Positions 54,071-63,450 of a DNA stretch of 64,000 nucleotides are shown here, one piece after another. Each line of letters begins with the position of its first letter. Within the stretch, counting starts at the first letter, position 1. The DNA lies in contig NC_005085.1 in NCBI RefSeq assembly GCF_000007705.1, forward strand, positions 4,163,752 through 4,227,751. The letters are read 5' to 3'. The DNA comes from Chromobacterium violaceum ATCC 12472. GTDB taxonomy: Bacteria; Pseudomonadota; Gammaproteobacteria; Burkholderiales; Chromobacteriaceae. The position numbers were made by a program, and so were the translations under genes. The notes under the pieces were generated by a model. That model saw only the letters and a list, made by a program, of their open reading frames with translations. It made no database searches and had not been told where the DNA came from.

Positions 54071-54828
54071 TTCACCTCGAAGCGCACCGGCACCGTCCAG
54101 TCGGACTCCACCGGTTTGCCGCTGCGCTTCGCGGGAACGAAACGCCACCTCGACACAGCATCGGTAGCGGCTTGATCCAGCCGCCTGAAACCGCTGCTGC
54201 GCGCCACCGTCACCGCCAGCACCCGGCCGTCCACGCCAGCTCTGACGCTGAGCGTCACCACGCCCTCCTCTCCGAGTTGGCGGGAACGCTCCGGATACGC
54301 GGGTTGCGGATTCTCCAGATACGCCGGCGCGTATGAGGCGTCGCTGTCCCCGCCCCCTTTGAGCGCGCCCGTATCGGCGCCCTCCGTCTTTCCCGCTCGA
54401 TTTCCGCCGGTGAGTGCAGCAAGTCCGCCAGGTCCAACGCCATCCTTCGGCTCCGTCTTCCATTCTCGTCCCGCCCATTCCGGCGTTGCGGGCACAGGCG
54501 AGCCAACGCGTCTTTTCTCCGCCTCCGGATGACCAATGCCTGGCCGACGCCCGCCTGCCGCCGCCGGCCTGCCCGGCGGCGGGGAGCCATAGCGGGCTGG
54601 GTCCGAACGAATGGCCGCGCGGTCAGCAGAAGGCGAGCCGGCCGGCCTCAACGCCAGCACCAGCGGCGCCGTATCAGCGGGCGGCGCCGTGGCGCGGCCG
54701 TCCAGCGCCAGCCAAGCGGCCAGCGCCGACAAATGGATGGCGGCGGACAGCAACAAAGCCCGCCACCAGCGCCTGTCGTCGCGGTTCAGCAACGCATCGC
54801 CGCCCCCGGACGGCTGTACTGCCACCAT
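54061..54828 (-). CDS. tonB: Energy transducer TonB
   Basis: Encodes 255 residues from the ATG at 54828. A TTG at 54792 would give the more usual short N-terminus (12 residues before the membrane helix) and has a G-rich stretch upstream, so the start is uncertain. A membrane helix (ALLLSAAIHLSALAAWLAL) is followed by a Pro/Gly-rich spanning linker and the C-terminal TonB fold (YPERSRQLGEEGVVTLSVRA; SSGFRRLDQAATDAVSRWRF). It would energise receptors such as HmuR. Its 5' end overlaps the 3' end of narK by at least 7 bp. No exbB or exbD is adjacent. Confidence 0.9.
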   Translation of the reverse strand: MVAVQPSGGGDALLNRDDRRWWRALLLSAAIHLSALAAWLALDGRATAPPADTAPLVLALRPAGSPSADRAAIRSDPARYGSPPPGRPAAAGGRRPGIGHPEAEKRRVGSPVPATPEWAGREWKTEPKDGVGPGGLAALTGGNRAGKTEGADTGALKGGGDSDASYAPAYLENPQPAYPERSRQLGEEGVVTLSVRAGVDGRVLAVTVARSSGFRRLDQAATDAVSRWRFVPAKRSGKPVESDWTVPVRFEVKGR

Positions 54829-56165
54829 GCCACCGCGCAGCACAGCAGATAGAACAGGAAGAACATCCCGAATGCCGGCAGAAAGCTGCCGAACCAGCTC
54901 AGCGAGGAACCGAAGGCCTTGGGAATCACGAAACCGCCGAAGGCCGCCATCACCGAACTGACATTCATCGCCGAAGCGCCGCGTCGGCCTCCTCTGGCAT
55001 AAGCCTGCTGCAGGCTTTCGCCATGACGCTGCGCGTCGCGGCCGGCCTGGATCAGGAAGACCTTGGGCGCCAGCTGGTAGGACGAGCCGTTGCCGACGCC
55101 GGCGGCGAAAAAGATCAGCTGGAACATCGCCAGGAACAGCCAGAACGAACCGCCGCTGACCGCAGACGGCAGGCTCAGGTAGACGCCGACGGTGCCCAGC
55201 GCCATCAGCAGATTGCTGGCCACGGTGGCCACGCCGCCGCCGACGCGGTCGCCCATCCAGCCGCCCAGAGGACGCGACAGCGCGCACACCATGGGCCCGA
55301 CGAATAGATAGGGGCTGGCGTCCACCTGGGGAAACATCGCGCGGGCGAGCAGCGGGAAGGCGGCGGAAAAACCGAGAAAGGTGCCGTAGCTGCCCATGTA
55401 CAGCAAGCAGATATACCAGGTGTGCCCCTCGCGCATCGCGTCCAGCTGGTCGTGCGGCGTGATGCGCAGCTTGGGCAGGTCGTGCGCGTACAGCAGGCAG
55501 GCCGCGGCGATCAGCGCGATCAATGGCAGCCAGACGTAGGCGGCGTTCTGCAGCCAGACGAAATGCACCTCGCCGCCGCGGCCCCACACCTGGGGCTCGC
55601 CGGCCCAAGCGCCGAACAGCGGATACAGGATGCACAAGGGGATCAGCAGCTGCGCCACCGACACGCCCAGGTTGCCGAAACCGGCGTTGAGCCCCATCGC
55701 CAAGCCCTTCTCGGACCTGGGGAAGAAGAAGCTGGTATTGGACAAGTGGGACGCGCTGGCGCCGCCGCCTACGCCGCACAATCCCGCCACCAGCAGCAGC
55801 TGCCAGAACGGCGAGGCGATGTCCTGCACCACCCGGCCTACGCCCCAGGCCGGCAGCAGCAGCAATAGCGTCGATAGCCCCAGCCATAGGCCGCCGCCCA
55901 CCCAGCTCCAGATCCACGAGTAGATCAAGCGCATCAGCGCGCCGACCAAGGGCGGAATCGACACCAGCAGGAACTGCTGCTGGCCGGAGATCAGGAAGCC
56001 GACCGCCGGCAGATTGACCACCACCATGCTCCACATCATCCAGATGTTGAAGTTGAGGTGCAGGGAAAACACGGACAGCCACAGATTGCGCCGGGCGATG
56101 CCGCGGCCGCGGCTCAGCCAGAAAATGACGTTTTCCGGCTCCCAACGCTTGATGCTTACGGTCAT
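54786..56165 (-). CDS. narK: NarK-type nitrate/nitrite transporter (MFS)
   Basis: Encodes 459 residues with 12 predicted membrane helices. The nitrate signature stretches are present: GLNAGFGNLGVSVAQLLIPL and GVGNGSSYQLAP, each containing the Gly-rich NS motif. ALSRPLGGWMGDRVGGG is the MFS loop. It would exchange or import nitrate and nitrite at the inner membrane. No nitrate reductase genes are next to it and I find no clear FNR site upstream. Its end is overlapped by tonB. Confidence 0.93.
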   Translation of the reverse strand: MTVSIKRWEPENVIFWLSRGRGIARRNLWLSVFSLHLNFNIWMMWSMVVVNLPAVGFLISGQQQFLLVSIPPLVGALMRLIYSWIWSWVGGGLWLGLSTLLLLLPAWGVGRVVQDIASPFWQLLLVAGLCGVGGGASASHLSNTSFFFPRSEKGLAMGLNAGFGNLGVSVAQLLIPLCILYPLFGAWAGEPQVWGRGGEVHFVWLQNAAYVWLPLIALIAAACLLYAHDLPKLRITPHDQLDAMREGHTWYICLLYMGSYGTFLGFSAAFPLLARAMFPQVDASPYLFVGPMVCALSRPLGGWMGDRVGGGVATVASNLLMALGTVGVYLSLPSAVSGGSFWLFLAMFQLIFFAAGVGNGSSYQLAPKVFLIQAGRDAQRHGESLQQAYARGGRRGASAMNVSSVMAAFGGFVIPKAFGSSLSWFGSFLPAFGMFFLFYLLCCAVAWWQYSRPGAAMRC

Positions 56166-56362
56166 GACTCGACTTCCACAATGACAGAACGACGCGTCCG
56201 GACTGTCGCACGCAATCCAGTCGGCCAGGCGGCGCAGTATGCCATCCGCCCATGCCGGCGGACTTGCGCCGGATCAAGACCGGATTGGGCGCCTGTCCGC
56301 GATCGCTTCATGGAAGGCGCGCTCCGGCCGGGCGCGGGACGCGAGTCGAACGGCGCCCGCGC

Positions 56363-59300
56363 TCAAGCCGTTTCGCGCATCTTCAGCGCCTCGACGATGT
56401 CCACCGCCACGATGCGGCTGACGCCCTGCTCCTGCATGGTCACGCCCACCAGCTGCTCGGCCATTTCCATCGTCAGCCGGTTGTGTGAAATATAGAGGAA
56501 CTGGGTGCGCTCGGACATCTGCTTGACCAGGTCGCAGAAGCGGCTGGTATTGGCGTCGTCCAGCGGCGCGTCCACCTCGTCCAAGAGGCAGAACGGCGCC
56601 GGATTCAGGGAAAACAACGAGAACACCAGGCTCATCGCGGTCAGGGCCTTCTCGCCGCCGGACAGCAGGTGGATGGTGCTGTTCTTCTTGCCCGGCGGCT
56701 GGGCGATGATCTGCACGCCGGCGTCCAGCAGGTCCTCGCCGGTCAACACCAGCTCGGCGCGGCCGCCGCCGAACAGGGTGGGGAAGAATTCGCGCATCTT
56801 GGCGTTGACCGCGTCGTAGGTGGTCTGCAGCATGTCGCGGGTTTCGCCGTCTATCTTGGCGATCGCCTCCTCCAGCGTCGCCATCGCCTGGTTCAGGTCG
56901 TCGGACTGGCTTTGCAGGTACTCGCCCCGCTTCTTCGCTTCGTCCAACTCCTGCAGCGCCGCCAGGTTGACCGCGCCCAGCCCTTCCAGCGCGCGCGCCA
57001 GCCGGGCGATTTCCGCCGCCAGCGCGTTTGGCTTCACGCCTTCGTTGAGGTCGGCCAGCAAGGCAGCCTCATCCGCCTCCGCCTGGGCCAGCTCCTCGGC
57101 GAAGCGCTCCATCGCCAGCCTGGCCTCCTGATGCTTGAGCAGCCAGTCGGAGCGCGCCTCGCGCAGCGCCGGCAGCGCGGCATTGGCCTCGTGCTGGCGC
57201 TGGGTGATCTCGCGCATCCGCTCGGTCAACTGGTTGAGCCGGTCGCGCGCGGCGGACACTTCGCCATCGCGCGCCTCGCGCTCGGCCAGCGCCATTTGCA
57301 GCGCCTCCTCGGGCACCGCCTCGTCCACCGTTTCGGCTTCGCCGACCAGCGTTTCCAGCCTTTCCTGCAGTTGCTCGTCGCGGTCGGCCAGCTCGCGGCC
57401 GCGGCGCGACAGCTCGGCGACTTTCTGCTCGGCGCTGTGCAGCGCCAGCTTGATCTCGTGCAGCACCCGCTCGGCGTCGCGCGCCTTGTTGCGCGCCAGC
57501 TCCAGGCGGGTTTCGGCGTTCAGGCGCTCCAGCCGCGCCTCTTCCAGCTGCAGGCCCAGCTCTTCCAGCGTCAGCGCCGCCTCCTCGCCCATCAGCTCGG
57601 CCTCGGCGATGCCCTCCTCGGCATGCCGCCGCTCCTCGGCGATGCGGCCGCGCTCGGCCTCGATCGCCGACAGCCGCGCGGCGCCTTGCCGCGCCGCCTG
57701 GTCGAGCTTGACGTGCTCCAGCGTCGACGCGTTCAGCTCCGCCTCCAGACGGGTCAGCGATCCCTTCTGGCCGCGCACCGCCTCGGCCAGCATATTGCCG
57801 ATGCTTTGCAGGCTGTCCCGCTTCTTCTGCATGGCGTCGATCTCAGGCCGCAAGACGTCGGCGCGGGCCGATGCCTCGTCCAGCTGCCGCTTGCGCGCCA
57901 TCAGGCCGTCGCCGCTGGCTTCGGCGTGATAGCGCACGCTGACGGCGTCGACGCGATGGCCTTCCGGCGTCAGCCAGCATTCGCCGGCCGTCAGTTCGCC
58001 GCGCCGCGCCAGGGCGGCGTCCAGCGTATCGGCCAGATACACGCCGGCCAGCCAGTCGCCCAAGGCCGCGTCGAACGGCGCTTGCGCCTTCACTGCCGCC
58101 GACAGGGCCGGCCAGGCGCGCTCGGGCAGCCCGGCCGCGGCGGCGCGCTTGCCGTCCACCACCGCCAGCGCCGCCGGCGGCGGCTCGCCGGGCAAGGCGG
58201 CGGCGCGGGCGGACAGACGCTCGCCCAGCGCCGCTTCCAGCGCCTGCTGCCAGCGCGCGTCCACCTGCAGCGACTGCCACAGCTGCGGCGCGTCGGCCAG
58301 GCCATGCGTCTCCAGCCAGCCGGCCAGCTGTTCGTCCGCCGCCTCGCGCTGCAGCAGCGCGGCCAACGCGGCGGCTTCGGCTTCGGCGCGCGCGAGCTCG
58401 GTGCGCTTGGCGGCCAGTTGCTGATCGATCTTCTCCCGCTCGGCGGCGAGATCCGCCTGCTTGGCCTCGTCGGCCACCAGCCTCGCCCGCACCGCGTCCA
58501 GCGCGGCCTTGGCCTTGTCCACCGCCTGCCGCGCGGCGTCCAGCGCCTGGTGCTCGGGCAGATTCAGATCGGACAGTTCGCGCGTCAGCGCGGCGTCGCG
58601 GCCGTCCAGCTGCTGCATGCCGCGCTGCCAATGTTCTATCTTCTGCCGCGACAGGTCCCGCTCGCGGGTGAGGTTGGCCTGTTGCGCGACCAGCTGCGAC
58701 TGCCGCTGGTCCAGCTGGCGGAACGCCGCCTCGGCGGTCGGCAGCTCGTCGGCGCCGTCCTCCAGCGCCATCTGCGCTTCCTCCTGCCTCAGCTGCGCCT
58801 CTTCCAGCCTGGGCAGCCAGTCGTCCAGCTCCGCCTCCACCTGCTGGCGGTTGTCCGCCAGTTGCTGGCGCTCGCCGCGCGCGGCCAAGAGATCGCGCTC
58901 CAGCCGCTGCCGGCTTTGCTCGCGGTGTCGCTGCGCCTCCTCTAGCCTCGCCAGCTGGGCGTTGGCCTCGAACAGCCGCTGCTGCGCCTCGTGCACCGCG
59001 TCGCTGGCGGCGAAATGCTGCTCGCGCACGGTTTCCTGTTCGGTTTCCAGATGGGTGGCCGAGGCTTCCAGCGCGGCCTCCTCGGTTTCGATGCGCGCCA
59101 GCTCGCCGCGGGCGTGCGCCTCGTTGCGGGCCGCCTCCTCGCGCCTCGCCAGCGCCAGCAGGTTCTGCTTGTGCGTCAGCGCGCCGCGCATGTCGTGGTA
59201 TTGCGCGGCCACTTCGGCCTGCTCGGACAAGCGCTCCACCTGGCGCTCCAGCTCCTGCTGCAGGTCGGCGATGCGTTCCAGGTTGGCGCGGGTGTCGGTC

Positions 59301-59851
59301 AGGCGGTTTTCGGTCTCGCGGCGGCGCTCCTTGTACTTGGACACGCCGGCCGCTTCCTCCAGATAAGCGCGCAGCTCTTCCGGCCGCGCCTCGATGATGC
59401 GCGAGATCATGCCCTGCTCGATCACCGCGTAGCCGCGCGCGCCGACGCCGGTGCCGAGGAAAAGATCGGTGATGTCGCGCCGCCTCACCTGCTGGCTGTT
59501 GATGTAGTAGCTGGATTCGCCCTGCCGCGTCAGCACCCGCTTGATCGCCACCTCGGCGTACTGGCCCCATGGGCCGGTCAGCTGGCCGTCGCCGTTGTCG
59601 AACACCAGCTCCACCGACGCCCGCGACACCGGCTTGCGGCTGGACGAGCCGTTGAAGATCACGTCCTGCATCGATTCGCCCCGCAGTTGCTTGGCCGACG
59701 ACTCGCCCAATACCCAGCGCACGGCATCGATCACGTTCGATTTGCCGCAGCCGTTGGGGCCGATCACCGCCACCAGTTGGCCCGGCACCGCGATGCTGGT
59801 GGGGTCGACGAATGACTTGAAACCGGCGAGCTTGATATGGGTCAGGCGCAA
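56363..59851 (-). CDS. smc: Chromosome segregation ATPase Smc
   Basis: Encodes 1162 residues, the usual length. Walker A is IGPNGCGKSNVIDA near residue 32. Two long coiled coils flank the hinge (about 510-660, VDGKRAAAAGLPERAWPALS). The C-terminal signature LLSGGEKALTAMSLVFSLF precedes Walker B FCLLDEVDAPLDDANTSRF. Smc compacts and separates sister chromosomes with ScpA and ScpB. It usually precedes zipA and ligA on the same strand; here narK, tonB and marR lie between. Confidence 0.97.
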   Translation of the reverse strand: MRLTHIKLAGFKSFVDPTSIAVPGQLVAVIGPNGCGKSNVIDAVRWVLGESSAKQLRGESMQDVIFNGSSSRKPVSRASVELVFDNGDGQLTGPWGQYAEVAIKRVLTRQGESSYYINSQQVRRRDITDLFLGTGVGARGYAVIEQGMISRIIEARPEELRAYLEEAAGVSKYKERRRETENRLTDTRANLERIADLQQELERQVERLSEQAEVAAQYHDMRGALTHKQNLLALARREEAARNEAHARGELARIETEEAALEASATHLETEQETVREQHFAASDAVHEAQQRLFEANAQLARLEEAQRHREQSRQRLERDLLAARGERQQLADNRQQVEAELDDWLPRLEEAQLRQEEAQMALEDGADELPTAEAAFRQLDQRQSQLVAQQANLTRERDLSRQKIEHWQRGMQQLDGRDAALTRELSDLNLPEHQALDAARQAVDKAKAALDAVRARLVADEAKQADLAAEREKIDQQLAAKRTELARAEAEAAALAALLQREAADEQLAGWLETHGLADAPQLWQSLQVDARWQQALEAALGERLSARAAALPGEPPPAALAVVDGKRAAAAGLPERAWPALSAAVKAQAPFDAALGDWLAGVYLADTLDAALARRGELTAGECWLTPEGHRVDAVSVRYHAEASGDGLMARKRQLDEASARADVLRPEIDAMQKKRDSLQSIGNMLAEAVRGQKGSLTRLEAELNASTLEHVKLDQAARQGAARLSAIEAERGRIAEERRHAEEGIAEAELMGEEAALTLEELGLQLEEARLERLNAETRLELARNKARDAERVLHEIKLALHSAEQKVAELSRRGRELADRDEQLQERLETLVGEAETVDEAVPEEALQMALAEREARDGEVSAARDRLNQLTERMREITQRQHEANAALPALREARSDWLLKHQEARLAMERFAEELAQAEADEAALLADLNEGVKPNALAAEIARLARALEGLGAVNLAALQELDEAKKRGEYLQSQSDDLNQAMATLEEAIAKIDGETRDMLQTTYDAVNAKMREFFPTLFGGGRAELVLTGEDLLDAGVQIIAQPPGKKNSTIHLLSGGEKALTAMSLVFSLFSLNPAPFCLLDEVDAPLDDANTSRFCDLVKQMSERTQFLYISHNRLTMEMAEQLVGVTMQEQGVSRIVAVDIVEALKMRETA

Positions 59852-59976
59852 AACGTCCTCGCTGCGAAGTGGAGCAAACTGTTCATTTTATCAGGCCGCC
59901 GCCGCCGGCGCTCGCGCCGCCAAAGCGACAAAATGCCGCTAGCCAGCCGGCATGGCAGTTGTGCCATAATGGCCGT

Positions 59977-60537
59977 ATGGAATCCCTATCGCTGTCCCAT
60001 CACTTCCTGATCGCCATGCCAGGCATGGGCGACCCGCTGTTCGCCAAATCGCTGGTCTATCTGTGCGAGCATGGCGAGCACGGCGCCATGGGTCTGATCA
60101 TCAACAAGCCGTCCGGCATCGCCATGGCGCAGCTGTTCGACCAGATCGACCTGCCGCTGGACGACGAGGATACCCGCACCGGCCTGGTCTACTTCGGCGG
60201 CCCGGTGCAGCCGGACCGCGGCTTCGTGCTGCACCAGCCGGCCGGCAACTGGCAATCCAGCCTGATGGTCACCGACGACATCGCGCTGACCACCTCGAAG
60301 GACGTGCTGGTGGCGGTGTCCGAGGGCAAGAAGCCCGAACAGCTGCTGATCTCGCTCGGCTATGCCGGCTGGTCCGCCGGCCAGCTGGAAAAGGAAATCG
60401 CCGACAACGGCTGGCTGACCGTGCCGGCCGAGCCGTCCATCGTGTTCGACCTGCCGTACGAAGAGCGCTACGACGCCGCGATGGCGCTGCTTGGCTTCGA
60501 TCCCTCCCTGCTGTCGTCGGATGTCGGCCATGCCTGA
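59977..60537 (+). CDS. algH: YqgE/AlgH family protein
   Basis: Encodes 186 residues from the ATG at 59977. Conserved stretches are [60 protein letters not shown] and [17 protein letters not shown]. The family is nearly always next to ruvX, as here. Its function is not established, although in Pseudomonas it was linked to alginate control. It is divergent from smc, with 125 bp between. Confidence 0.95.
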   Translation: MESLSLSHHFLIAMPGMGDPLFAKSLVYLCEHGEHGAMGLIINKPSGIAMAQLFDQIDLPLDDEDTRTGLVYFGGPVQPDRGFVLHQPAGNWQSSLMVTDDIALTTSKDVLVAVSEGKKPEQLLISLGYAGWSAGQLEKEIADNGWLTVPAEPSIVFDLPYEERYDAAMALLGFDPSLLSSDVGHA

Positions 60538-60961
60538 AGGTTGCGCATTGGCTTTCGATTTCGGCGAGCGCCGCATCGGCGTCGCCGTCGGCGACACGAT
60601 TCTCGGCATTCCCCATCCGCTGGCCACGATAGACACGGCCGTCACCGACGAGCGCTTCGCCGCCATCGCCAGGCTGATAGAAGAGTGGCAGCCCAGGCAG
60701 CTGGTGGTGGGCCTGCCCATGCATCCGGACGGCGAGGAACATGAGCTGTCCGCGCTGTCGCGCCGCTTCGCCAACCGGCTGAAGGGCCGTTTCGGCCTGC
60801 CGGTATGGCTGGTGGACGAGCGCTACACCTCGGTGATCGCCGAGCAACTGCTGGAAGAGGCCGGCGTGAAGAAAGGCCGCAAGCAGAAGCCGGCGCTGGA
60901 CCAGGTGGCCGCCCAGGCCATCCTCGCCGGCTGGTTCGAGCAGCCGGGCACCGCCGTCTGA
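60530..60961 (+). CDS. ruvX: Holliday junction resolvase-like RuvX/YqgF
   Basis: Encodes 143 residues from the ATG at 60530, which overlaps the algH stop by 8 bp. The RNase H-like fold begins [20 protein letters not shown], with the acidic residue in [17 protein letters not shown] and [15 protein letters not shown] hold further catalytic acids, and the late acid is in [11 protein letters not shown]. The family acts in processing of 16S rRNA 5' ends or of DNA junctions. Its stop overlaps the next ATG as TGATG. Confidence 0.95.
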   Translation: MPEGCALAFDFGERRIGVAVGDTILGIPHPLATIDTAVTDERFAAIARLIEEWQPRQLVVGLPMHPDGEEHELSALSRRFANRLKGRFGLPVWLVDERYTSVIAEQLLEEAGVKKGRKQKPALDQVAAQAILAGWFEQPGTAV

Positions 60962-61419
60962 TGCCGGCCAAACTGTTCGCCTTGCTGCTGATCGCCGTCA
61001 GCGTCGCCGGCTTCTGCTGGCTGTGGCGCCAGGCGCAGCTGGCCAATGCCGCGCAGGACTGGCCGGTGGCCGTCGGCACGGTCGAACGCAGCGAGGTGGA
61101 ATGGCGGCAGCGCCGCGGCGGCGACAGCAGCGACCCGCGCGAATACCGCGCCGACGTCGTCTACCGCTACCAGGCGGGCGGCCAAACCCACCGCGCCGGC
61201 AACATCCGTATCCCCGACGCCGGCTTCGGCGGCAGCCAGACGCTGGCGCAGGACACCGTCAGCCGCTATCCCGTAGGCGCGTCGGTGCAAGTGCGCTACA
61301 ACCCGGCCAAACCGGAACAGGCTTGCCTGGAGGCCGGCGCCCACTGGAGCGTGCGCGCCGGCCAACTGCTGATGCTGCTGTTCGCCGTCGCCGGCGTCGC
61401 CCTGCTGATCCGGGGCTAA
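60961..61419 (+). CDS. DUF3592 membrane protein
   Basis: Encodes 152 residues, starting at the ATG that overlaps the ruvX stop. One membrane helix lies near each end (LFALLLIAVSVAGFCWLWRQ; LLMLLFAVAGVALLI). Between them is the DUF3592 beta domain (YRYQAGGQTHRAGNIRIPDA; YPVGASVQVRYNPAKPEQAC). The function is unknown. It is translationally coupled to ruvX and is the last gene of this small operon. Confidence 0.85.
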   Translation: MPAKLFALLLIAVSVAGFCWLWRQAQLANAAQDWPVAVGTVERSEVEWRQRRGGDSSDPREYRADVVYRYQAGGQTHRAGNIRIPDAGFGGSQTLAQDTVSRYPVGASVQVRYNPAKPEQACLEAGAHWSVRAGQLLMLLFAVAGVALLIRG

Positions 61420-61732
61420 GCCCCCTCCCTGCGCGTAGGGCCGACCAGGCCCTTCCCATCCCTGGAATTGGGCGCAAGCCATTGTTTTGTTCGAAACTAT
61501 GAAGCGCCATTGAGTCCGATGTCCGAGCGGCCGATACGGACAGCCAAGGCAGACTCAAACAAGGGCTCGTCATCAGCATCAGCCAAACCACGCGGCTTGC
61601 GCTGGCCAGCGCCGCGCTGCTGGATGGCGGCATCGTCGACGCCATGGCCGGAGCTATTCCGCCCCCCATCAAACGACGACAGGCCCGGAAATCCGGGCCT
61701 GTCTGCTTGGCATGCCTGCACCGAATCGGCGG
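61420..61732. other. Gap between DUF3592 gene and ylqF, with a 12-bp hairpin
   Basis: This 313-bp gap has no gene that I can support. It ends in a perfect 12-bp inverted repeat, GACAGGCCCGGA (61678-61689) and TCCGGGCCTGTC (61692-61703), with only AA between. This lies 30 bp past the ylqF stop and is probably its terminator, although a T-run is lacking. An open stretch with reading LVISISQTTRLALASAALL on the + strand has no start codon and may be gene debris. Confidence 0.5.
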
Positions 61733-62671
61733 TCAGCGGCTGCCCTTGCGGCTGGCCTTTTCCTGCTCCCGCGCCTCGCGCTCGGCGGCGCGCTGGGCGG
61801 CGATCTCCTTGGCGCGCTTCTCCCACTTCGCCCACTCTTCCGGGCGCTCCAGCGTGATGCGGCCGGTCTGGCCGTCGCGGAAATCGGTCAGCACGATCTC
61901 GGCCGCCTTCTGCATATTGATGCGGCCGCCGGACAGCACCGCGCCGCGCCGCTTGCCTATCCGCTCCAGCGCCTGCCAGTCCTGCGCGCCGTCCAGTTCC
62001 TCCTCATCCAGCTTGTAGCGGGCGGCCAGTTCGGCGCGGTAATGCACCAGCAGGTATTTCAGCAACTCCAGCGCCACCTCTTCCTCATCCATCGCGTTGC
62101 GGCCGACGGCGCCGCTGGCGGCCAGATTGTAGCCGCCCTCCTCCACCTCGATCTTCGGCCACAGCATGCCGGGGGTGTCGTAGAGCTCGAAGTCGTCGGC
62201 CAGGATGATGCGCTGCTCGTTCTTGGTGACGCCGGGCATATTGCCGGTCTTGGCGATCTTGCGGCTGGACATGCTGTTGATCAGCGTGGACTTGCCGACA
62301 TTGGGAATGCCGCAGATCAGCACCCGCAGCGGCTTTTCCAGTCCGCCGCGGTTGGGGGCGAGCGCGCGGCAGGCGGCGATCAGCCGCTGCGCCGGCGCGC
62401 GCTCGCCGGCGTCCATGCCCAGCGCCTCGGTCTGCTTCTTGGCGCGGTACCAGGCCAGCCACTGCTCGGTGACGGCCGGATCGGCCAGGTCCTGCTTGTT
62501 CAGCAGCATCAGCCTGGGCTTGCCCTTGGCCATGCGCGCCAACATCGGGTTGGCGCTGGACGCCGGCAGGCGGGCATCCAGCATCTCGATGACGACGTCG
62601 ATATCCTTCAGGCGCTCGGAAACATCCTTGCGCGCCTTGTTCATATGGCCGGGAAACCATTGGATTGCCAT
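61733..62671 (-). CDS. ylqF: Ribosome biogenesis GTPase YlqF/RbgA family
   Basis: Encodes 312 residues. It is a circularly permuted GTPase: G4 (LLNKQDLAD) comes before G1 (GIPNVGKSTLINSM) and G3 (LYDTPGML). The N-terminus WFPGHMNKARKDVSERLKDI is the family hallmark. RbgA assists late assembly of the large ribosomal subunit. The C-terminal domain ends in a strongly charged helix (AAEREAREQEKASRKGSR). It follows the DUF3820 gene by 3 bp. Confidence 0.94.
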   Translation of the reverse strand: MAIQWFPGHMNKARKDVSERLKDIDVVIEMLDARLPASSANPMLARMAKGKPRLMLLNKQDLADPAVTEQWLAWYRAKKQTEALGMDAGERAPAQRLIAACRALAPNRGGLEKPLRVLICGIPNVGKSTLINSMSSRKIAKTGNMPGVTKNEQRIILADDFELYDTPGMLWPKIEVEEGGYNLAASGAVGRNAMDEEEVALELLKYLLVHYRAELAARYKLDEEELDGAQDWQALERIGKRRGAVLSGGRINMQKAAEIVLTDFRDGQTGRITLERPEEWAKWEKRAKEIAAQRAAEREAREQEKASRKGSR

Positions 62672-62674
62672 TGT

Positions 62675-62887
62675 TCAGCGCTTTCTAATCGGGTCCAGCA
62701 GATAAGTCAGACCGTTGTGGTCGAGTTCCTGCATCAGTTGCAGCAGCCGGCCGATCTCGCCCGGCGGAAAGCCCTCGCGGGCGAACCAGTTCAGGTAGTT
62801 TCCCGGCAGATCGCAGATCAGCGTGCCCTTGTGCTTGCCGAAAGGCATCGTGCGGGTGGTCAGGGAGAGCAGGTCTTCGGCTTGCAT
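62675..62887 (-). CDS. DUF3820 family small protein
   Basis: Encodes 70 residues from the ATG at 62887; a longer reading to 62959 has no ribosome site. The family motif is TRTMPFGKHKGTLICDLPGN followed by YLNWFAREGFPPGEIGRLLQ. It resembles the putative quorum-sensing-regulated VirK-like or exonuclease-tail domains found across Proteobacteria; the function is unknown. It is co-transcribed with ylqF, 3 bp apart. Confidence 0.85.
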   Translation of the reverse strand: MQAEDLLSLTTRTMPFGKHKGTLICDLPGNYLNWFAREGFPPGEIGRLLQLMQELDHNGLTYLLDPIRKR

Positions 62888-63088
62888 GATGGCAGGTATA
62901 GATGAGGTTGGGCATTGTGCCAAAGTCGGCGGCTTGCTGCCAGGCTTGACCGGGGACAAGCGGCCGCCGGGTTTCGCTGCAGGGCGCCGGCGGCCGGTTT
63001 AGCATGGCGTACAGCCATCAAGCCGATCCATCGGCCGCTTTTCCCGGTTCGCGCAGAGCCGTTTGCGGGCGCTCCGGCGCCCGCCTTT

Positions 63089-63439
63089 TCATCGGGCCGG
63101 CATCGGTTTGCGGTCGTTGAAGTACAGGAAGCCCTTCACCACCCGGTAGATGTACCACACCCACACCGCGAACAGCACGAAGGCGCCGACCACCAGCCAG
63201 ATGGTGGCGAAACCGACGACGTAGCCGAGCAGCGCCAGCCAGAAGGTGCGAATCTGCCATTCGAAATGGCTTTCGTACAGCGTGCCGCGCACATCGTCGC
63301 GCTTCACGTAGTTGATGATCACCCCGACCAGCGCGGTGACGCCGACCAGCAGGCTCACCGCCTGCAGGATGTACACCGCCAGCGTCAGATTGTTCAGCTT
63401 GCGTTCGTTCTCGTCGTGCAGCTCCAGCTCCATGGGCAT
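63089..63439 (-). CDS. Small membrane protein (DUF4870-like)
   Basis: Encodes 116 residues from the ATG at 63439, with AGGAG close upstream; a second ATG two codons later is also possible. A short charged N-terminus (ELELHDENERKLNNLTLAVY) is followed by three membrane helices. The central soluble loop NYVKRDDVRGTLYESHFEWQ and the ending RVVKGFLYFNDRKP fit the YIP/DUF4870-like membrane family. The function is unknown. It starts 11 bp after the 179-residue gene's stop. Confidence 0.8.
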   Translation of the reverse strand: MPMELELHDENERKLNNLTLAVYILQAVSLLVGVTALVGVIINYVKRDDVRGTLYESHFEWQIRTFWLALLGYVVGFATIWLVVGAFVLFAVWVWYIYRVVKGFLYFNDRKPMPAR

Positions 63440-63450
63440 GCTCTCCTGTT

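Noticed and set aside
54061-56277. A 738-residue reading that would fuse TonB with an antiporter-length upstream part
   Set aside because: The upstream part is a wrong-frame reading of narK; TonB starts only near its own membrane helix.
61468-61857. Open frame on the + strand after the DUF3592 gene
   Set aside because: It runs into ylqF antisense, has no ribosome site and no recognisable domain.
63066-63085. GC-rich hairpin GCGGGCG/CGCCCGC followed by CTTTT on the + strand
   Set aside because: No + strand gene lies upstream to be terminated, and on the - strand no T-run follows.
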